Counted from the stretch's first letter, positions 17,514 through 27,246 are shown. The stretch: DNA of 64,000 nucleotides from JAJRRS01 sp965230275 (GCA_965230275.1 CBDDKO010000002.1:2480001-2544000), one strand, 5' to 3'. The notes: generated from the sequence alone by a model not told the origin. Numbers and translations: made by a program.

Positions 17514-18248
17514 TCAATTACTCTTATTCGCCCCACCGGTCTTCACAAGCTCGCTGGCGCGGTAGAGGCTCTCAAACGTGCCGGCATCGGTCCACCAGCC
17601 TTCGAGCACCTCGCTTGTCAGGTCGCCGCGCTCCCGGTAGGCGTTGTTGACGTCGGTGATCTCCAGCTCGCCTCGGTCCGACGGCTTGAGCGTCTTGCAG
17701 ATGCTGAACACATCGTTGTCGTAGAAGTAGATGCCCGTCACCGCAAGATCGCTCTTGGGTTCTTTCGGCTTCTCCACGATGCGCGTCACGTTGCCCTTGT
17801 CATCGAGTTCAGCAACACCGAAGCGCTCCGGGTCGTGCACCTGCTTGAGCAGAAGCTTGGCACCGGTAGGCTGACTGCGGAAGTCATCCACAGCCTTGCT
17901 GATCGAGCCTTCGATGATGTTGTCCCCGAGGATGACGCAGACCTTCCCGCCGTCGGCAAACTCTTCCGCGAGTTTCAGCGCGTCGGCGATCCCGCCCTCG
18001 CCCTCCTGATACGCATAGCCAAGGTAGCTCAGCCCGAGCTGATGGCCGTTCTTCAGCAGCTTCAGAAAGTCCCCGGCATGCTCGCCGCCCGTGACGACCA
18101 ACACCTCGGTGATCCCGGCGTTCGCCAGGCACTCGATCGGGTAATAGATCATCGGACGGTCATAGACCGGCAGCAGGTGCTTGTTGGTTACCAGCGTCAA
18201 CGGCCGAAGCCGGGATCCCAGCCCGCCTGCGAGGATAATGCCCTTCAT
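17514..18248 (-). CDS. rmlA: Glucose-1-phosphate thymidylyltransferase
   Basis: A 244-residue nucleotidyltransferase that makes dTDP-glucose from glucose-1-phosphate and dTTP. Its start MKGIILAGGLGSRLRPLT carries the GGxGxRLxPLT signature, then LLPVYDRPMIYYPI. The length fits the short RmlA group that lacks the C-terminal allosteric helices. First gene of the operon. A 47-bp GGGTCTGG-rich low-complexity gap separates it from rmlC. Confidence 0.95.
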   Translation of the reverse strand: MKGIILAGGLGSRLRPLTLVTNKHLLPVYDRPMIYYPIECLANAGITEVLVVTGGEHAGDFLKLLKNGHQLGLSYLGYAYQEGEGGIADALKLAEEFADGGKVCVILGDNIIEGSISKAVDDFRSQPTGAKLLLKQVHDPERFGVAELDDKGNVTRIVEKPKEPKSDLAVTGIYFYDNDVFSICKTLKPSDRGELEITDVNNAYRERGDLTSEVLEGWWTDAGTFESLYRASELVKTGGANKSN

Positions 18249-18445
18249 GGCGTGAGTCCTTGCCCTGTAAGTCCCTAATCGTTATCCGCGCCATGCATAG
18301 GCCGGTCTGTGCCTCTTGCATCGGCGTTTCGCAACCACCTATCCATCATAATTCATTGCCCGATCCCGTGTGTTGGCCTATGATTAAGATCGGTTAGACA
18401 CACGCCCCCGTGCCCACTTCCCGGGAGCGCCGAGCAGGGTCCGAT

Positions 18446-20824
18446 ATGCAGACACCAAAACCCTCATGGCAATCGCTTAGCTCGATCGCGTTTATCGGCA
18501 GCTACCGCCCACGACGCTGCGGTATCGCCACCTTCAGCGGCGACCTCGCCGACGGCATCGCCAAGGCCGTCCCACACGCCGACGTCCACTCCGTCGCCAT
18601 GAACGACCGGCCCGAGGGCTACCGCTACCCGCCCCGCGTCTGGTTCGAGATCAACCAGAACCGCCTGGGTGAGTACCGCCTCGCCGCCGACTTCCTGAAT
18701 ATGTCCAAGGTCGACGTCTGCTGCCTCCAGCACGAGTTCGGCCTGTTCGGCGGGCCCAGCGGACGCTTCATCCTCGACCTGCTGCACCGTCTGCGCATGC
18801 CGACCGTCGCGACCCTGCACACCGTCTTGAAAGACCCCAACGAGGACCAGCTGGAAGTCACCCGACAGCTCGGCGAACTCTGCGACCGCTTCGTTGTCAT
18901 GGCCGAACGCGCCTACGAGTTCCTGACCGACATCTACGACATCCCCGAACACAAGATCCAGCTGATCCCCCACGGCATCCCCGACGTCCCCTTCGTCGAT
19001 CCCAACTTCTACAAGGACCACTTCGGCGTCGAGGGCAAGAAAGTCATCCTCACCTTCGGGCTCCTCGGGCCGAACAAGGGCATCGAGAACATGATCGAGG
19101 CGATGCCGCGTATCGTCGATCGCCACCCCGACGCCGTCTACATCGTCTTGGGCGCAACCCACCCCGGCGTCATCGCGCACTCCGGCGAAGACTACCGCCT
19201 GGGTCTCAAACGCCGAGCCACTGAGCTGGGCGTATCCGACCACGTCGAGTTCGTGAATAAGTTTGTCGAGCTCGACGAGCTGGTCGAGTTCCTCGGCGCG
19301 GCAGACGTCTACGTCACGCCATACCTGAACGAAGCGCAGATCACCTCCGGCACACTGGCCTACGCGCTCGGTACCGGTAAAGCGACGATCTCCACGCCCT
19401 ACTGGCACGCCCAGGAGCTGCTCGCCGAAGGCAGAGGCAAACTCGTCCCGTTCGGCGACGCCAAAAGCCTCGCCGCCGCGGTGAACTACCTCTTCGACCA
19501 CGAGACCGAACGCCACTCGATGCGCAAGCGCGCATACCAGTACACCCGGCCGATGGCCTGGCACGACGTCGCAGGGCAATACCTGGACGTCTTCTCCGAG
19601 GTCCGCGAAGAACGCGCCCGCAACCCCCGGCCGGTCGAACAAGCAGCGCGCAAGTTCCTCAGCACGCCGCGCGACCTGACCGAAATCAAGCTCGACCACC
19701 TGCTCACACTCACCGACGACGTCGGCGTCCTCCAGCACGCCAAGAACACCATCCCCGATCGGCACCACGGCTACGCCACCGCGGACAACGCCCGCGCCCT
19801 GGTCGCCGTCCTGCTCGCGCAAGACCACCTGGACTTCGCCGCCGGGGGCAAGGTCGAACCGTTGCTCGCACGCTACCTCGCGTTCCTCGAACACGCCTTT
19901 GATCCCGAGGTCGAGCGCTTCCGCACACAGCTCGGCTACGACCGGCAGTGGAAAGCACGCGAACTATCCGAAAGCGTCCACGCACAAGCGGTGCTTGCAC
20001 TCGGTGAAGCCGTCGCACGCTGCCAGTCGCGCGGCCAGATGACGCTCGCCGCCGACCTGTTCCAGCGTGCCCTGCCCGCCTGCGAGGTCTTCGAAGACCC
20101 GTTCGCCTGGGCCCACGCGCTGATCGGCATCCACGCCTACCTCCGCCGATACTCCGGCGACAGCCACGCACGCCGCGTCCGCGAACACATGGCCGAACGC
20201 CTGTTCAACCTGTTCAGCGATAACGCCACCATGGACTGGACCTGGCCCACCGACCAGCTGACCTACGCCAACGCACGCCTGCCCCACGCCCTGCTGCTGT
20301 CCGGCCGATGGATGTTCCGCAACGACATGATCGAGGCCGCGCTCTACAGCCTGCAGTGGCTCGCACACATCCAGGAAGGCGACGAAGGACGCTTCGCCCC
20401 GGTCGGCGACGAGGGCGCACTGCAACGCGGCGGCGAAAAAGCACGCTTCAGCCAGAAACCCCTCGAAGCCGCCGTCACCATCGAGGCCTACCTCGAAGCC
20501 TTCCACGTCACCAACGACACCGCCTGGGTCGACCGCACCGACCGCTGCCTGAACTGGTTCCTCGGCGAAAACGACCTGCACGTCCCCGTCTACGACCACC
20601 TCTCCGGCGGCTGCCACGACGCGCTGATGTCACAAGGCGTCAACGAAAACCAGGGCGCCGAAGCCACCCTCGCCTGGCTCACCTCGCTATTGAACATGTA
20701 CGACCACGCCATGCAGGACACCTCCGAAACCCTCCTCAAACCCCACGCCCACGGCACCCAACCCCCCACCCCCGACGCCCCCAACAAACCCGCCCAAGAC
20801 GAACCCGCCGAAGCCGCGAAGTAG
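18446..20824 (+). CDS. GT4 glycosyltransferase fused to an alpha/alpha-type C-terminal domain
   Basis: About 792 residues. The first ~400 form a GT-B GT4 glycosyltransferase: N-terminal FIGSYRPRRCGIATFSGDLA, central QLIPHGIPDVPF, LTFGLLGPNKGIENMIEAM, and an acceptor/donor segment YVTPYLNEAQITSGTLAYALG. Residues ~420-760 resemble the helical domain that follows GT4 units in some bacterial mannosyl- or glucosyltransferases (HHGYATADNARAL, then WAHALIG, ending SGGCHDAL). The tail is Pro/Ala-rich. MQTPKPSW at 18,446 is preferred over a GTG at 18,410. It is divergent from rmlA and likely builds the polysaccharide; sugar specificity is unknown. Confidence 0.85.
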   Translation: MQTPKPSWQSLSSIAFIGSYRPRRCGIATFSGDLADGIAKAVPHADVHSVAMNDRPEGYRYPPRVWFEINQNRLGEYRLAADFLNMSKVDVCCLQHEFGLFGGPSGRFILDLLHRLRMPTVATLHTVLKDPNEDQLEVTRQLGELCDRFVVMAERAYEFLTDIYDIPEHKIQLIPHGIPDVPFVDPNFYKDHFGVEGKKVILTFGLLGPNKGIENMIEAMPRIVDRHPDAVYIVLGATHPGVIAHSGEDYRLGLKRRATELGVSDHVEFVNKFVELDELVEFLGAADVYVTPYLNEAQITSGTLAYALGTGKATISTPYWHAQELLAEGRGKLVPFGDAKSLAAAVNYLFDHETERHSMRKRAYQYTRPMAWHDVAGQYLDVFSEVREERARNPRPVEQAARKFLSTPRDLTEIKLDHLLTLTDDVGVLQHAKNTIPDRHHGYATADNARALVAVLLAQDHLDFAAGGKVEPLLARYLAFLEHAFDPEVERFRTQLGYDRQWKARELSESVHAQAVLALGEAVARCQSRGQMTLAADLFQRALPACEVFEDPFAWAHALIGIHAYLRRYSGDSHARRVREHMAERLFNLFSDNATMDWTWPTDQLTYANARLPHALLLSGRWMFRNDMIEAALYSLQWLAHIQEGDEGRFAPVGDEGALQRGGEKARFSQKPLEAAVTIEAYLEAFHVTNDTAWVDRTDRCLNWFLGENDLHVPVYDHLSGGCHDALMSQGVNENQGAEATLAWLTSLLNMYDHAMQDTSETLLKPHAHGTQPPTPDAPNKPAQDEPAEAAK

Positions 20825-20910
20825 TTACTTCACCGCAAACACAAAAGACACAATGAGCTTTAGGCCCCATCTCTCCCCCATTAATAATATTCAGCTTCAC
20901 TGAGGTCATC

Positions 20911-22437
20911 GTGAATTTAAACACTTCCACAATTGCACGAACTCGGAAATATTGGTCACGCCATTTAACACAGAAGCCTGGACAGGTAAGTGCTGACTTT
21001 CTGGGTCATCCCACCGCAGAAATTGACTCGAAAATACCGGAATGGTTTGAGCATATACTCATTAAGCCACTCTGGTTTGATGGCATTTCACGTCCAAATA
21101 CCTCTCTAGTAATTGGGCGTAAAGGATCTGGCAAGACCGCCGCAAGAATTGCTTCAGTTCATTCGGAACATGCTTCTGACAATACGGTTTTAATAGAAGT
21201 ATCTGCAGATGAGCTTGTAGCACGACATGCGGCAAGATTTGAACAGGCAGCGGCACGTGGATTTGGTGCTGTGGCAGATTGGTGTGCGGCATATACGGAA
21301 ATCGTTGTGCGGCATATAGCAAACGATTTATCTGAACATTTTACACTGTCTCAAGATGAAGACTTGGTCCGTAAGTGGGCTAATCAGACAGGAGTAACTG
21401 AGAGAGATTTTACTGGGCGTATTACCAATGCTGTCGCCTCAATATTGCCTTGGGCAAAGAAGGCATTAGATGAGAGGGGGGGCATATCGGCAGCAACAGA
21501 CGAGCGTTTTTCAAGACTCGCAAGCGCTAGGCGTTTTTGCCTGTTTATAGATGATTTCGATAACATCCAAGAGAATGTTACCTTTAAAAATATCCGCCTT
21601 ATAAGAGATGCTGTTGAGGCAGCTGATCGTATTACGCAAAATGGCACTTCTAGGGTGCGGCTTTTTATGAGAGAGGACCTTTGGTTACGAATCCGACCTG
21701 GCTGGCATTATGCGGATAAAATTACAACCGGCTTGGTTGAGGCAAACTGGACCCAAGACGAGCTACGTAAATGGTTGGGTAAGCGATTACAGTTCGCCAT
21801 TGCAAAAGCTGTTGGCGAAGATCCTGCGAAATTCGCGAGCGTACCCTTCAATGAACTATGGGGTGTGTTTTATCCTGAGAATATAAGATTAAGCGATGGT
21901 CGAACAAGTGCTGGGTTCCATTATATAATTAGGCGTACAATGTACACTCCAAGAACTCTTCAGCATGCTTTAGAACTGATAGTTAAGCAAGCAAAAAAGT
22001 TTCCGGCAACAACTTTAGATGTAGAACAAGCTGAAGAGGCGTTTTCCAAGGATCACTTAGAATTTCTGTCAACTGAGTTTGCCAATTTATGTACTGGGTT
22101 GAGTGTCTGTTTGCAGTCATTTACCGGAAAGACTTCTGAGTGGATTCCTTCTGATCTTTACAAGCATTTAAAGGGATTGCTCGGAAACGGCCAGGTTAAG
22201 CTTCATGACGGTGTATCAACTCAAAATGATTCCGTGGATTTAGCGCGTTTTCTCTACCGCATAGGATTTCTTGAGGTACGCTACAAAGATGGTGACCGAT
22301 TTGAAACACGGGATGCACTGCGACAACCGGAACACTGGCGAAGCATTAGAACGGACGATTCAATCCGGTGGAAGGTACGAAGCGCGTTCTACTTTGCTCT
22401 TATGGCTCACCGTACACAGTGGATTCATGGTGTATAG
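20911..22437 (+). CDS. P-loop ATPase of Sll1717-like type, AT-rich orphan
   Basis: A 508-residue protein with Walker A GRKGSGKT at residues 69-76 and Walker B CLFIDDFDN near 210-218. The start GTG at 20,911 follows TGAGGTCATC. The arrangement resembles the P-loop ATPases known as the Sll1717 family: a short N-terminus, an AAA/STAND-like ATPase core, and a C-terminal region rich in aromatic and charged residues that may be a sensor. Codon use is clearly more AT-rich than in both neighbours, a sign of transfer. It stands alone, with repeat-rich DNA after it. Related orphan ATPases occur in defence islands, but no such function is shown here. Confidence 0.7.
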   Translation: MNLNTSTIARTRKYWSRHLTQKPGQVSADFLGHPTAEIDSKIPEWFEHILIKPLWFDGISRPNTSLVIGRKGSGKTAARIASVHSEHASDNTVLIEVSADELVARHAARFEQAAARGFGAVADWCAAYTEIVVRHIANDLSEHFTLSQDEDLVRKWANQTGVTERDFTGRITNAVASILPWAKKALDERGGISAATDERFSRLASARRFCLFIDDFDNIQENVTFKNIRLIRDAVEAADRITQNGTSRVRLFMREDLWLRIRPGWHYADKITTGLVEANWTQDELRKWLGKRLQFAIAKAVGEDPAKFASVPFNELWGVFYPENIRLSDGRTSAGFHYIIRRTMYTPRTLQHALELIVKQAKKFPATTLDVEQAEEAFSKDHLEFLSTEFANLCTGLSVCLQSFTGKTSEWIPSDLYKHLKGLLGNGQVKLHDGVSTQNDSVDLARFLYRIGFLEVRYKDGDRFETRDALRQPEHWRSIRTDDSIRWKVRSAFYFALMAHRTQWIHGV

Positions 22438-22489
22438 CAAAGATGGGATAAACGGTAGTGTATACCGGCGTCGTCGAACTCCAAGCCCA

Positions 22490-22508
22490 CCCCGCCAGGA
22501 AGGCGGGG
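22490..22508. repeat. GC hairpin after the P-loop ATPase gene
   Basis: CCCCGCC and GGCGGGG flank an AGGAA loop. It lies 53 bp past the ATPase stop and could end transcription, but no T-run follows. Confidence 0.45.
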
Positions 22509-22581
22509 CTATATGGCCGAACCATCCTGGCCCGGTGGATATCAGATGGCCATCCGTACACTGTCACACCAATGATCACCT

Positions 22582-22606
22582 CCGCGCCTCCGTGTCTCTG
22601 AGCTCT
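22582..22606. repeat. Solo unit related to the GxxExxY cassette repeat
   Basis: CCGCGCCTCCGTGTCTCTGA onward closely resembles the 8541-8572 repeat, but no GxxExxY gene is next to it. Confidence 0.5.
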
Positions 22607-22937
22607 CCTCGGCCAATACACACCCTCCTGCCCCACATCCATGCGCACGCGTGGGACCGATTTGCACGGACGTTGTTGCCGGGTGGGCGAAAATCGTAAA
22701 TGGACCTCTGGCTGGCACATAGCCCCTGCCCGCCGGGCTCATTAACCCGATCCATGCGCACACACCCGTCCAGTCCACCATTTGTAGACCCCCGGCTAAC
22801 TACTTCCGGGGGTGCTGACATCACACGACGGCGACAGTCTGACTTGTACTGAGTATCCGCTGATTAAAAGGACCGGGACTCACGGGCTGCCCCCCGGAAG
22901 TTGTGACAGGTTTCATCTGCACGACTTCCTTCCCCGT

Positions 22938-22962
22938 AGCCCACGTTTTTAAAACGTGGGCT
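22938..22962. repeat. Perfect 12-bp-arm palindrome
   Basis: AGCCCACGTTTT and AAAACGTGGGCT around a single T. It resembles REP-type units that bacteria scatter between genes. It could fold as a very stable hairpin in either strand. Confidence 0.7.
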
Positions 22963-23230
22963 CTTCCGGGGGCGGGGGGACTTGCAAGCGCTGCGCCCCG
23001 GCTGGCATTGGATTCACGGCACACCGGCCCGACCCGGTCCCGCTGACCCGGTGGCCGCCATCGCCCCCGGAGCATCGTGTGTTTGGAATTGATGATGTAG
23101 GATTGATGATTGATGATGTGAACAGTCGCTCAACAACCGCTAGCCGTGCTGACGTGACAAATCATAGATCTAACATCACACATCATAAATCCGATAATCT
23201 GCGCAATCTGCGGAAAACCTCCGGCGCTTT

Positions 23231-23259
23231 CTCCGCGCCCTCTGTGATCTCTGTGGTGA
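23231..23259. repeat. CTCTGTG-type dispersed repeat unit
   Basis: CTCCGCGCCCTCTGTGATCT followed by CTGTGGTGA. It is related in style to the 8.1-8.6 kb repeats and lies just after the purU stop codon. Confidence 0.45.
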
Positions 23260-23273
23260 ACTGTCTTTTCCAA

Positions 23274-24161
23274 TCAATCCCCATGATCCAGCAGCGTGCT
23301 GAGCCCCGGCCGGAAGACGACCTTGTCGTCCACGACCACCAGCTTCTCATCGAGGTACATCTGAACAGCCTCAGACAATACCCGGCCTTCCAGCTGCTGA
23401 CCCTTGCTGCGCACGTCGGCGGCGGTGTCTTTGCCGACATCGATGTGGAACACGTCCTGCAAAACGATCGGGCCTTCATCCAAATCTTCTGTTACGAAGT
23501 GAGCGGTGCAGCCGGTCACGCGCACGCCCTGCTCCCACGCCTGGTGGTAAGGCTTCGCGCCGGGGAAGTACGGCAGCAGCGACGGGTGGATGTTGATGAT
23601 CTTGTAGCGGTACGCATCGACCATCTCCGGCGGGACGATCTGCATGTAACGCGCAAGCACCACCAGGTCCGGCTTGTACTCGGCGAGCTGCTCCATCATC
23701 CACTTGAAGTGGGCCGGCTTGTTGTCCTTGGCTGTCACATGCGCGAACGGCAGGCCCGCTTCCTTGGCGATCGGCTCGAGGTCCGGGTGGTTCGCCAACA
23801 CACACACCAGCTCACCCCGGCAGCGGTCGTGCTGGAAGTCTTCGATGATCTGTTCCAGGCAGTGCGCTTCCTTGCTGACCAGCACGGCCACGCGCTTGGG
23901 CTTGCCCTGGTCGTGCAGCGCGACGCGGACTTCCATCTCGATCTGATTGCCCAGCTCGAGCAGACCGGTGATCAACTGATCCAGGCTCACGCTAAGGTCC
24001 GACAGGTCCACGAGCATGTCCATGATGAACCGGCCGCGCGTGACCTGCTGCTCGATATCCAGGATGTTCACGCCCAGGTCCGCCAGGTGTGTGGCGAACT
24101 TGGCGACCACCGCCTTCTGGTCTTTCCCGACAACACTGACAACAGCTTTCACTTGCGGCAC
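23274..24161 (-). CDS. purU: Formyltetrahydrofolate deformylase
   Basis: A 295-residue protein that would hydrolyse 10-formyl-THF to THF and formate, balancing one-carbon pools. An N-terminal ACT-like domain (residues ~1-90) is followed by the formyltransferase fold with the catalytic asparagine and histidine in NIHPSLLPYFPG and the aspartate region VTEDLDEGPI. The domain order distinguishes it from PurN, which lacks the ACT domain. The start MPQVKAVVSVVGKD is supported by the ACT strand. Stands alone between repeat-rich DNA and a hypothetical membrane protein. Confidence 0.92.
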   Translation of the reverse strand: MPQVKAVVSVVGKDQKAVVAKFATHLADLGVNILDIEQQVTRGRFIMDMLVDLSDLSVSLDQLITGLLELGNQIEMEVRVALHDQGKPKRVAVLVSKEAHCLEQIIEDFQHDRCRGELVCVLANHPDLEPIAKEAGLPFAHVTAKDNKPAHFKWMMEQLAEYKPDLVVLARYMQIVPPEMVDAYRYKIINIHPSLLPYFPGAKPYHQAWEQGVRVTGCTAHFVTEDLDEGPIVLQDVFHIDVGKDTAADVRSKGQQLEGRVLSEAVQMYLDEKLVVVDDKVVFRPGLSTLLDHGD

Positions 24162-24191
24162 GGCTAGGTTCCTTGCTGATTCAAAATTTGA

Positions 24192-24878
24192 TTACGGTGT
24201 TCCCAAGGCCTGATCAAACGCCTCGTTGACACGTTCGGCGAAGTCGAGTTCCTCGACGTCCTCCGCGATACCCGCCTGATCGGCGATATCGGTCGCGTTG
24301 TTTATAACCTGCTTCAACTCTTCCGGCGTCGGGTTGGACTTGAGCTGGTAGTCATCGGACCCGGGGTTCTCGAGGATCGGCGTGATCACCTGCTTAAAGT
24401 CGGACATCGTGACCTGCCCATCCATCATCCCGTGGGCGACACGGTTGAGCGCCTGCTTGCCGTCCGCTTTTTCTTCGTCGCTCAGTGCCGACGCCTGGAT
24501 AATCCCCGACCCGACATACTGGGCCAGGCCCGCGCCGATCAGCTTCTCGACGTCGAGGTTTTCCATCGCCTCGCCGATCTCCTTGAGCGTGATGTCCCCG
24601 GCGGTAAAGTCAACTCTCAACTGTTCGATGCGCGACTTGATCGTCTGCTTCTGGTCGTCTGGCAGCGTCGATTGATCGACCGCCTCATTCATAATCGCCG
24701 CAGCGCCGCTGGCGGTCCAGGCCCGAGCGTTCTTGGCGATAAACCAACCGGCAACAGCCCCGAGGATGACCAGGATCAGCAGCGCGATGCCGCAGCCGAT
24801 CGCGAACTTCTTACACCCGCCGCCGGACTTCGGTGCCGGGGCGTATTGTTGTTCCGTTGGGGGAGCCTGTTCGTTCAT
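24192..24878 (-). CDS. Hypothetical single-pass membrane protein
   Basis: About 228 residues with a Pro/Gln-rich cytoplasmic N-terminus, one TM helix (FAIGCGIALLILVILGAVAG) near residue 30-50, and an acidic, helix-rich exterior part. No known domain is recognised. A start at MNEQAPPTEQQ (24,878) is chosen because GAGGA lies about 9 nt before it; the frame upstream to 25,103 reads through the divergent lpd leader and does not look coding. Divergent from lpd. Confidence 0.65.
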   Translation of the reverse strand: MNEQAPPTEQQYAPAPKSGGGCKKFAIGCGIALLILVILGAVAGWFIAKNARAWTASGAAAIMNEAVDQSTLPDDQKQTIKSRIEQLRVDFTAGDITLKEIGEAMENLDVEKLIGAGLAQYVGSGIIQASALSDEEKADGKQALNRVAHGMMDGQVTMSDFKQVITPILENPGSDDYQLKSNPTPEELKQVINNATDIADQAGIAEDVEELDFAERVNEAFDQALGTP

Positions 24879-25068
24879 GATGGGTCCTCTTCCTGTGTAA
24901 CCGCCTGATGCTGACTGTGGGGCTTGGCCCGAACCCCTATTAAACCCGAATACTATAACCAGCGGTAGCTCGGGACGCGGCCCGGACGGGCAAGGCCGCC
25001 CTGTATCGGCTACAATGAGGTGCTTCCCGGGAACGGCATTCCTCACACAAAACAAAGGATTTACGACA

Positions 25069-26502
25069 ATGCCCGAGGATTCGAGCTTCGATCTGGTTGT
25101 CATCGGCGGCGGGCCCGCGGGCTACGTCGGGGCCATCCGAGCCGCCCAGCTGGGCCTGAAGGTCGCCTGTGTTGAACGCGACAAGCTCGGCGGGGTCTGC
25201 CTGAACTACGGCTGCATCCCGACCAAGGCCCTGCTCGCCGGCGCCGAGTTCTACCACCGCGTGAACCACGAGGCCGAGGACTGGGGCATCTCCCTGGACA
25301 ACATCAGCCACAACTGGTCGAAGGTCATCAAGCGGTCGCGCGGCGTCGCCAGTCAGCTGAACAAGGGCGTGCACTTCCTGTTCAAGAAGAACAAGGTCAC
25401 CCACATCGAGGGCCACGCCTTCATCAACGCGCCCGGCACGGTCCAGGTCTTTGATAAGGACGACATCGAACATAAGGGCGAGCCGGCCCAAACATTAACA
25501 GCCAAGAAGGTCCTCGTCGCCACCGGCGCGGTCCCCCGCGCCCTCCCCGGCGCACCGTTCGACGGCGACAAGATCATCTCCTCCAAGGAAGCGATGACCA
25601 TGCCCGTCCAGCCCAAGAGCCTGCTGATCGTCGGCTCGGGCGCGATCGGTATGGAGTTCGCCTACTTCTACAACGCGTTCGGCACCGAGGTGACGGTCGT
25701 GGAAATGGTTGACCGGCTCATGCCGATCGAGGACGCCGAGGTGTCCCGTGAGATCGAGAAGGCGTTTAATAAGCAGGGCATCACGACCCTGACCGGGCAC
25801 AAGACGCTGTCGCTTGAGAAGACCGCCAGCGGGATCACCGCCGTGGTCGCGCCGACCGCCGACGAATCGAAGATCCAGACCATCGAGGCCGACAAGGTCA
25901 TCGTGGCGATCGGCGTGAAGGGCCGGTTCGACGGGCTGTTCGACGAGTCGCTTGGGCTCAAGGTCGAGCGGGAGCACATCTGGGTCGACAAGTCCAATTA
26001 CATGACCAACCTCCCCGGCGTCTATGCCGTGGGCGACGTGATCGGCCCGCCGTGGCTGGCGCACGTCGCCAGCGAAGAGGCGATCTACTGCGTCGAACTG
26101 ATCGCCGGCCACCACGCCACCCCGATCGACTACGACTCGGTCCCCGGCTGCACCTACTGCCACCCGCAGGTCGCGTCGATCGGCCTGACCGAAGAGGCAT
26201 GCAAGGAACGCGGGCTCGACTACACCGTCGGCAAGTTCCCCTTCGCCGCCTCGGGCAAGGCTCAGGCGCTCGGGCAGACCCAGGGCTTTACCAAGATCAT
26301 CACCGACAAGGAGCACGGCGAGATCCTCGGGGCCCACATGATCGGCGAGAACGTCACCGAACTCATCGCCGAGATGGGCCTGGCCCGCCGGCTTGAGGCG
26401 ACCCACAACGAGGTCACCGCCACCATGCACGCCCACCCGACCCTCAGCGAAGCGGTCATGGAAGCCGCGCTCGGCGCGGACGGCCGGATGATCCACTACT
26501 AA
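25069..26502 (+). CDS. lpd: Dihydrolipoyl dehydrogenase
   Basis: A 477-residue flavoprotein disulfide reductase that reoxidises lipoyl groups of 2-oxoacid dehydrogenases or the glycine cleavage system. FAD motif GGGPAGYVGAI, redox pair in GGVCLNYGCIPTK (CLNYGC rather than CLNVGC), NAD motif GSGAIGMEF, and the C-terminal HAHPTLSE with the catalytic His-Glu pair are all present. MPEDSSFD at 25,069 follows AAAGGA. No E1/E2 genes lie nearby, so the complex it serves is not visible here. Confidence 0.97.
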   Translation: MPEDSSFDLVVIGGGPAGYVGAIRAAQLGLKVACVERDKLGGVCLNYGCIPTKALLAGAEFYHRVNHEAEDWGISLDNISHNWSKVIKRSRGVASQLNKGVHFLFKKNKVTHIEGHAFINAPGTVQVFDKDDIEHKGEPAQTLTAKKVLVATGAVPRALPGAPFDGDKIISSKEAMTMPVQPKSLLIVGSGAIGMEFAYFYNAFGTEVTVVEMVDRLMPIEDAEVSREIEKAFNKQGITTLTGHKTLSLEKTASGITAVVAPTADESKIQTIEADKVIVAIGVKGRFDGLFDESLGLKVEREHIWVDKSNYMTNLPGVYAVGDVIGPPWLAHVASEEAIYCVELIAGHHATPIDYDSVPGCTYCHPQVASIGLTEEACKERGLDYTVGKFPFAASGKAQALGQTQGFTKIITDKEHGEILGAHMIGENVTELIAEMGLARRLEATHNEVTATMHAHPTLSEAVMEAALGADGRMIHY

Positions 26503-26520
26503 CGACTCGGCAGATATCCC

Positions 26521-27246
26521 ATGTGCCGCGCTCAATCAGACAAGCTGTCGGCCCTGGAACACACCGGATACGCCGTTGTGCCGGATGTCCTCACGCGCGC
26601 CAAGGTCAACCGCCTGCTGCAAGCGACCGAGGCGTACTGCACATCAGCCGAGGAGCAAACCGGGCGCACCGTCCATGCGATACGCAACCTGTTTGATACG
26701 ATCCCGGCCGTGACCGAGCTTGCGTGTTCTGATGCGGTCCGCGGCTTGATCGAACCGGCCCTGGGGCCAGATGCGTTTGCAGTACGTGCGATCTACTTCG
26801 ACAAGCCGCCGGGGTCGAATTGGAAGGTCGCCTGGCACCAGGACCAGGCGATCGCGGTTAAGGCGCGGATAGATGTCGACGGGTACGGGCCCTGGTCGAT
26901 GAAAGAAGACGTCCATCACGTCGAGCCGCCGGTATCGGTCCTGGAGCAGATGCTGACGGTCCGCATCCACCTCGACGATTGCGATGAGCAGAACGGGCCA
27001 CTGCGCGTCATCCCCGGCACGCACCGCATGGGCCGGCTGATGACCGAGGATGCCGCCCGGCTGAAAACGAAGCTCGGCGAAGTCACCTGCACCGCGCCCG
27101 CCGGCGCAGCCGTATTGATGCGGCCGTCGCTGCTTCACGCGTCCTCACCCGCAACCATCCCCACCCATCGGCGGGTTATTCACATAGAATCCGCATCCTG
27201 CAAACTCCCGGACGGCCTAGAATGGGCTTTCAAGATCAAGCCCTGA
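26521..27246 (+). CDS. PhyH-family Fe(II)/2-oxoglutarate oxygenase
   Basis: A 241-residue protein of the phytanoyl-CoA dioxygenase superfamily. The metal triad is seen as WHQDQAI (His and Asp) and LLHASSP (second His), followed by HRRVIHIE for 2-oxoglutarate binding. These enzymes hydroxylate varied small molecules; the substrate is not evident. It starts 18 bp after lpd on the same strand, so both may share a transcript, though no functional link is obvious. Confidence 0.85.
   Translation: MCRAQSDKLSALEHTGYAVVPDVLTRAKVNRLLQATEAYCTSAEEQTGRTVHAIRNLFDTIPAVTELACSDAVRGLIEPALGPDAFAVRAIYFDKPPGSNWKVAWHQDQAIAVKARIDVDGYGPWSMKEDVHHVEPPVSVLEQMLTVRIHLDDCDEQNGPLRVIPGTHRMGRLMTEDAARLKTKLGEVTCTAPAGAAVLMRPSLLHASSPATIPTHRRVIHIESASCKLPDGLEWAFKIKP

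Larger units (their letters stand above)
22438..23273. other. Non-coding stretch with dispersed repeats
   Basis: No convincing gene is seen over about 830 bp. It holds a GC hairpin (22,490-22,508), a degenerate CACAGAG-family unit (22,582-22,606), two copies of ATCCATGCGCAC (near 22,638 and 22,751), a perfect 25-nt palindrome (22,938-22,962), GATTGATGAT runs near 23,100 and a CTCTGTG-type unit (23,231-23,259). Open frames here overlap these repeats and lack ribosome-binding sites. Confidence 0.7.

Noticed and set aside
18464..19894. Minus-strand frame of 476 codons inside the GT4 gene
   Set aside because: Shadow frame; no domain seen, and the plus strand has full GT4 motifs.
22400..22824. 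Overlapping minus-strand frames after the P-loop ATPase gene
   Set aside because: They translate dispersed repeats (for example AQRHGG-type sequence) and have no ribosome-binding sites.
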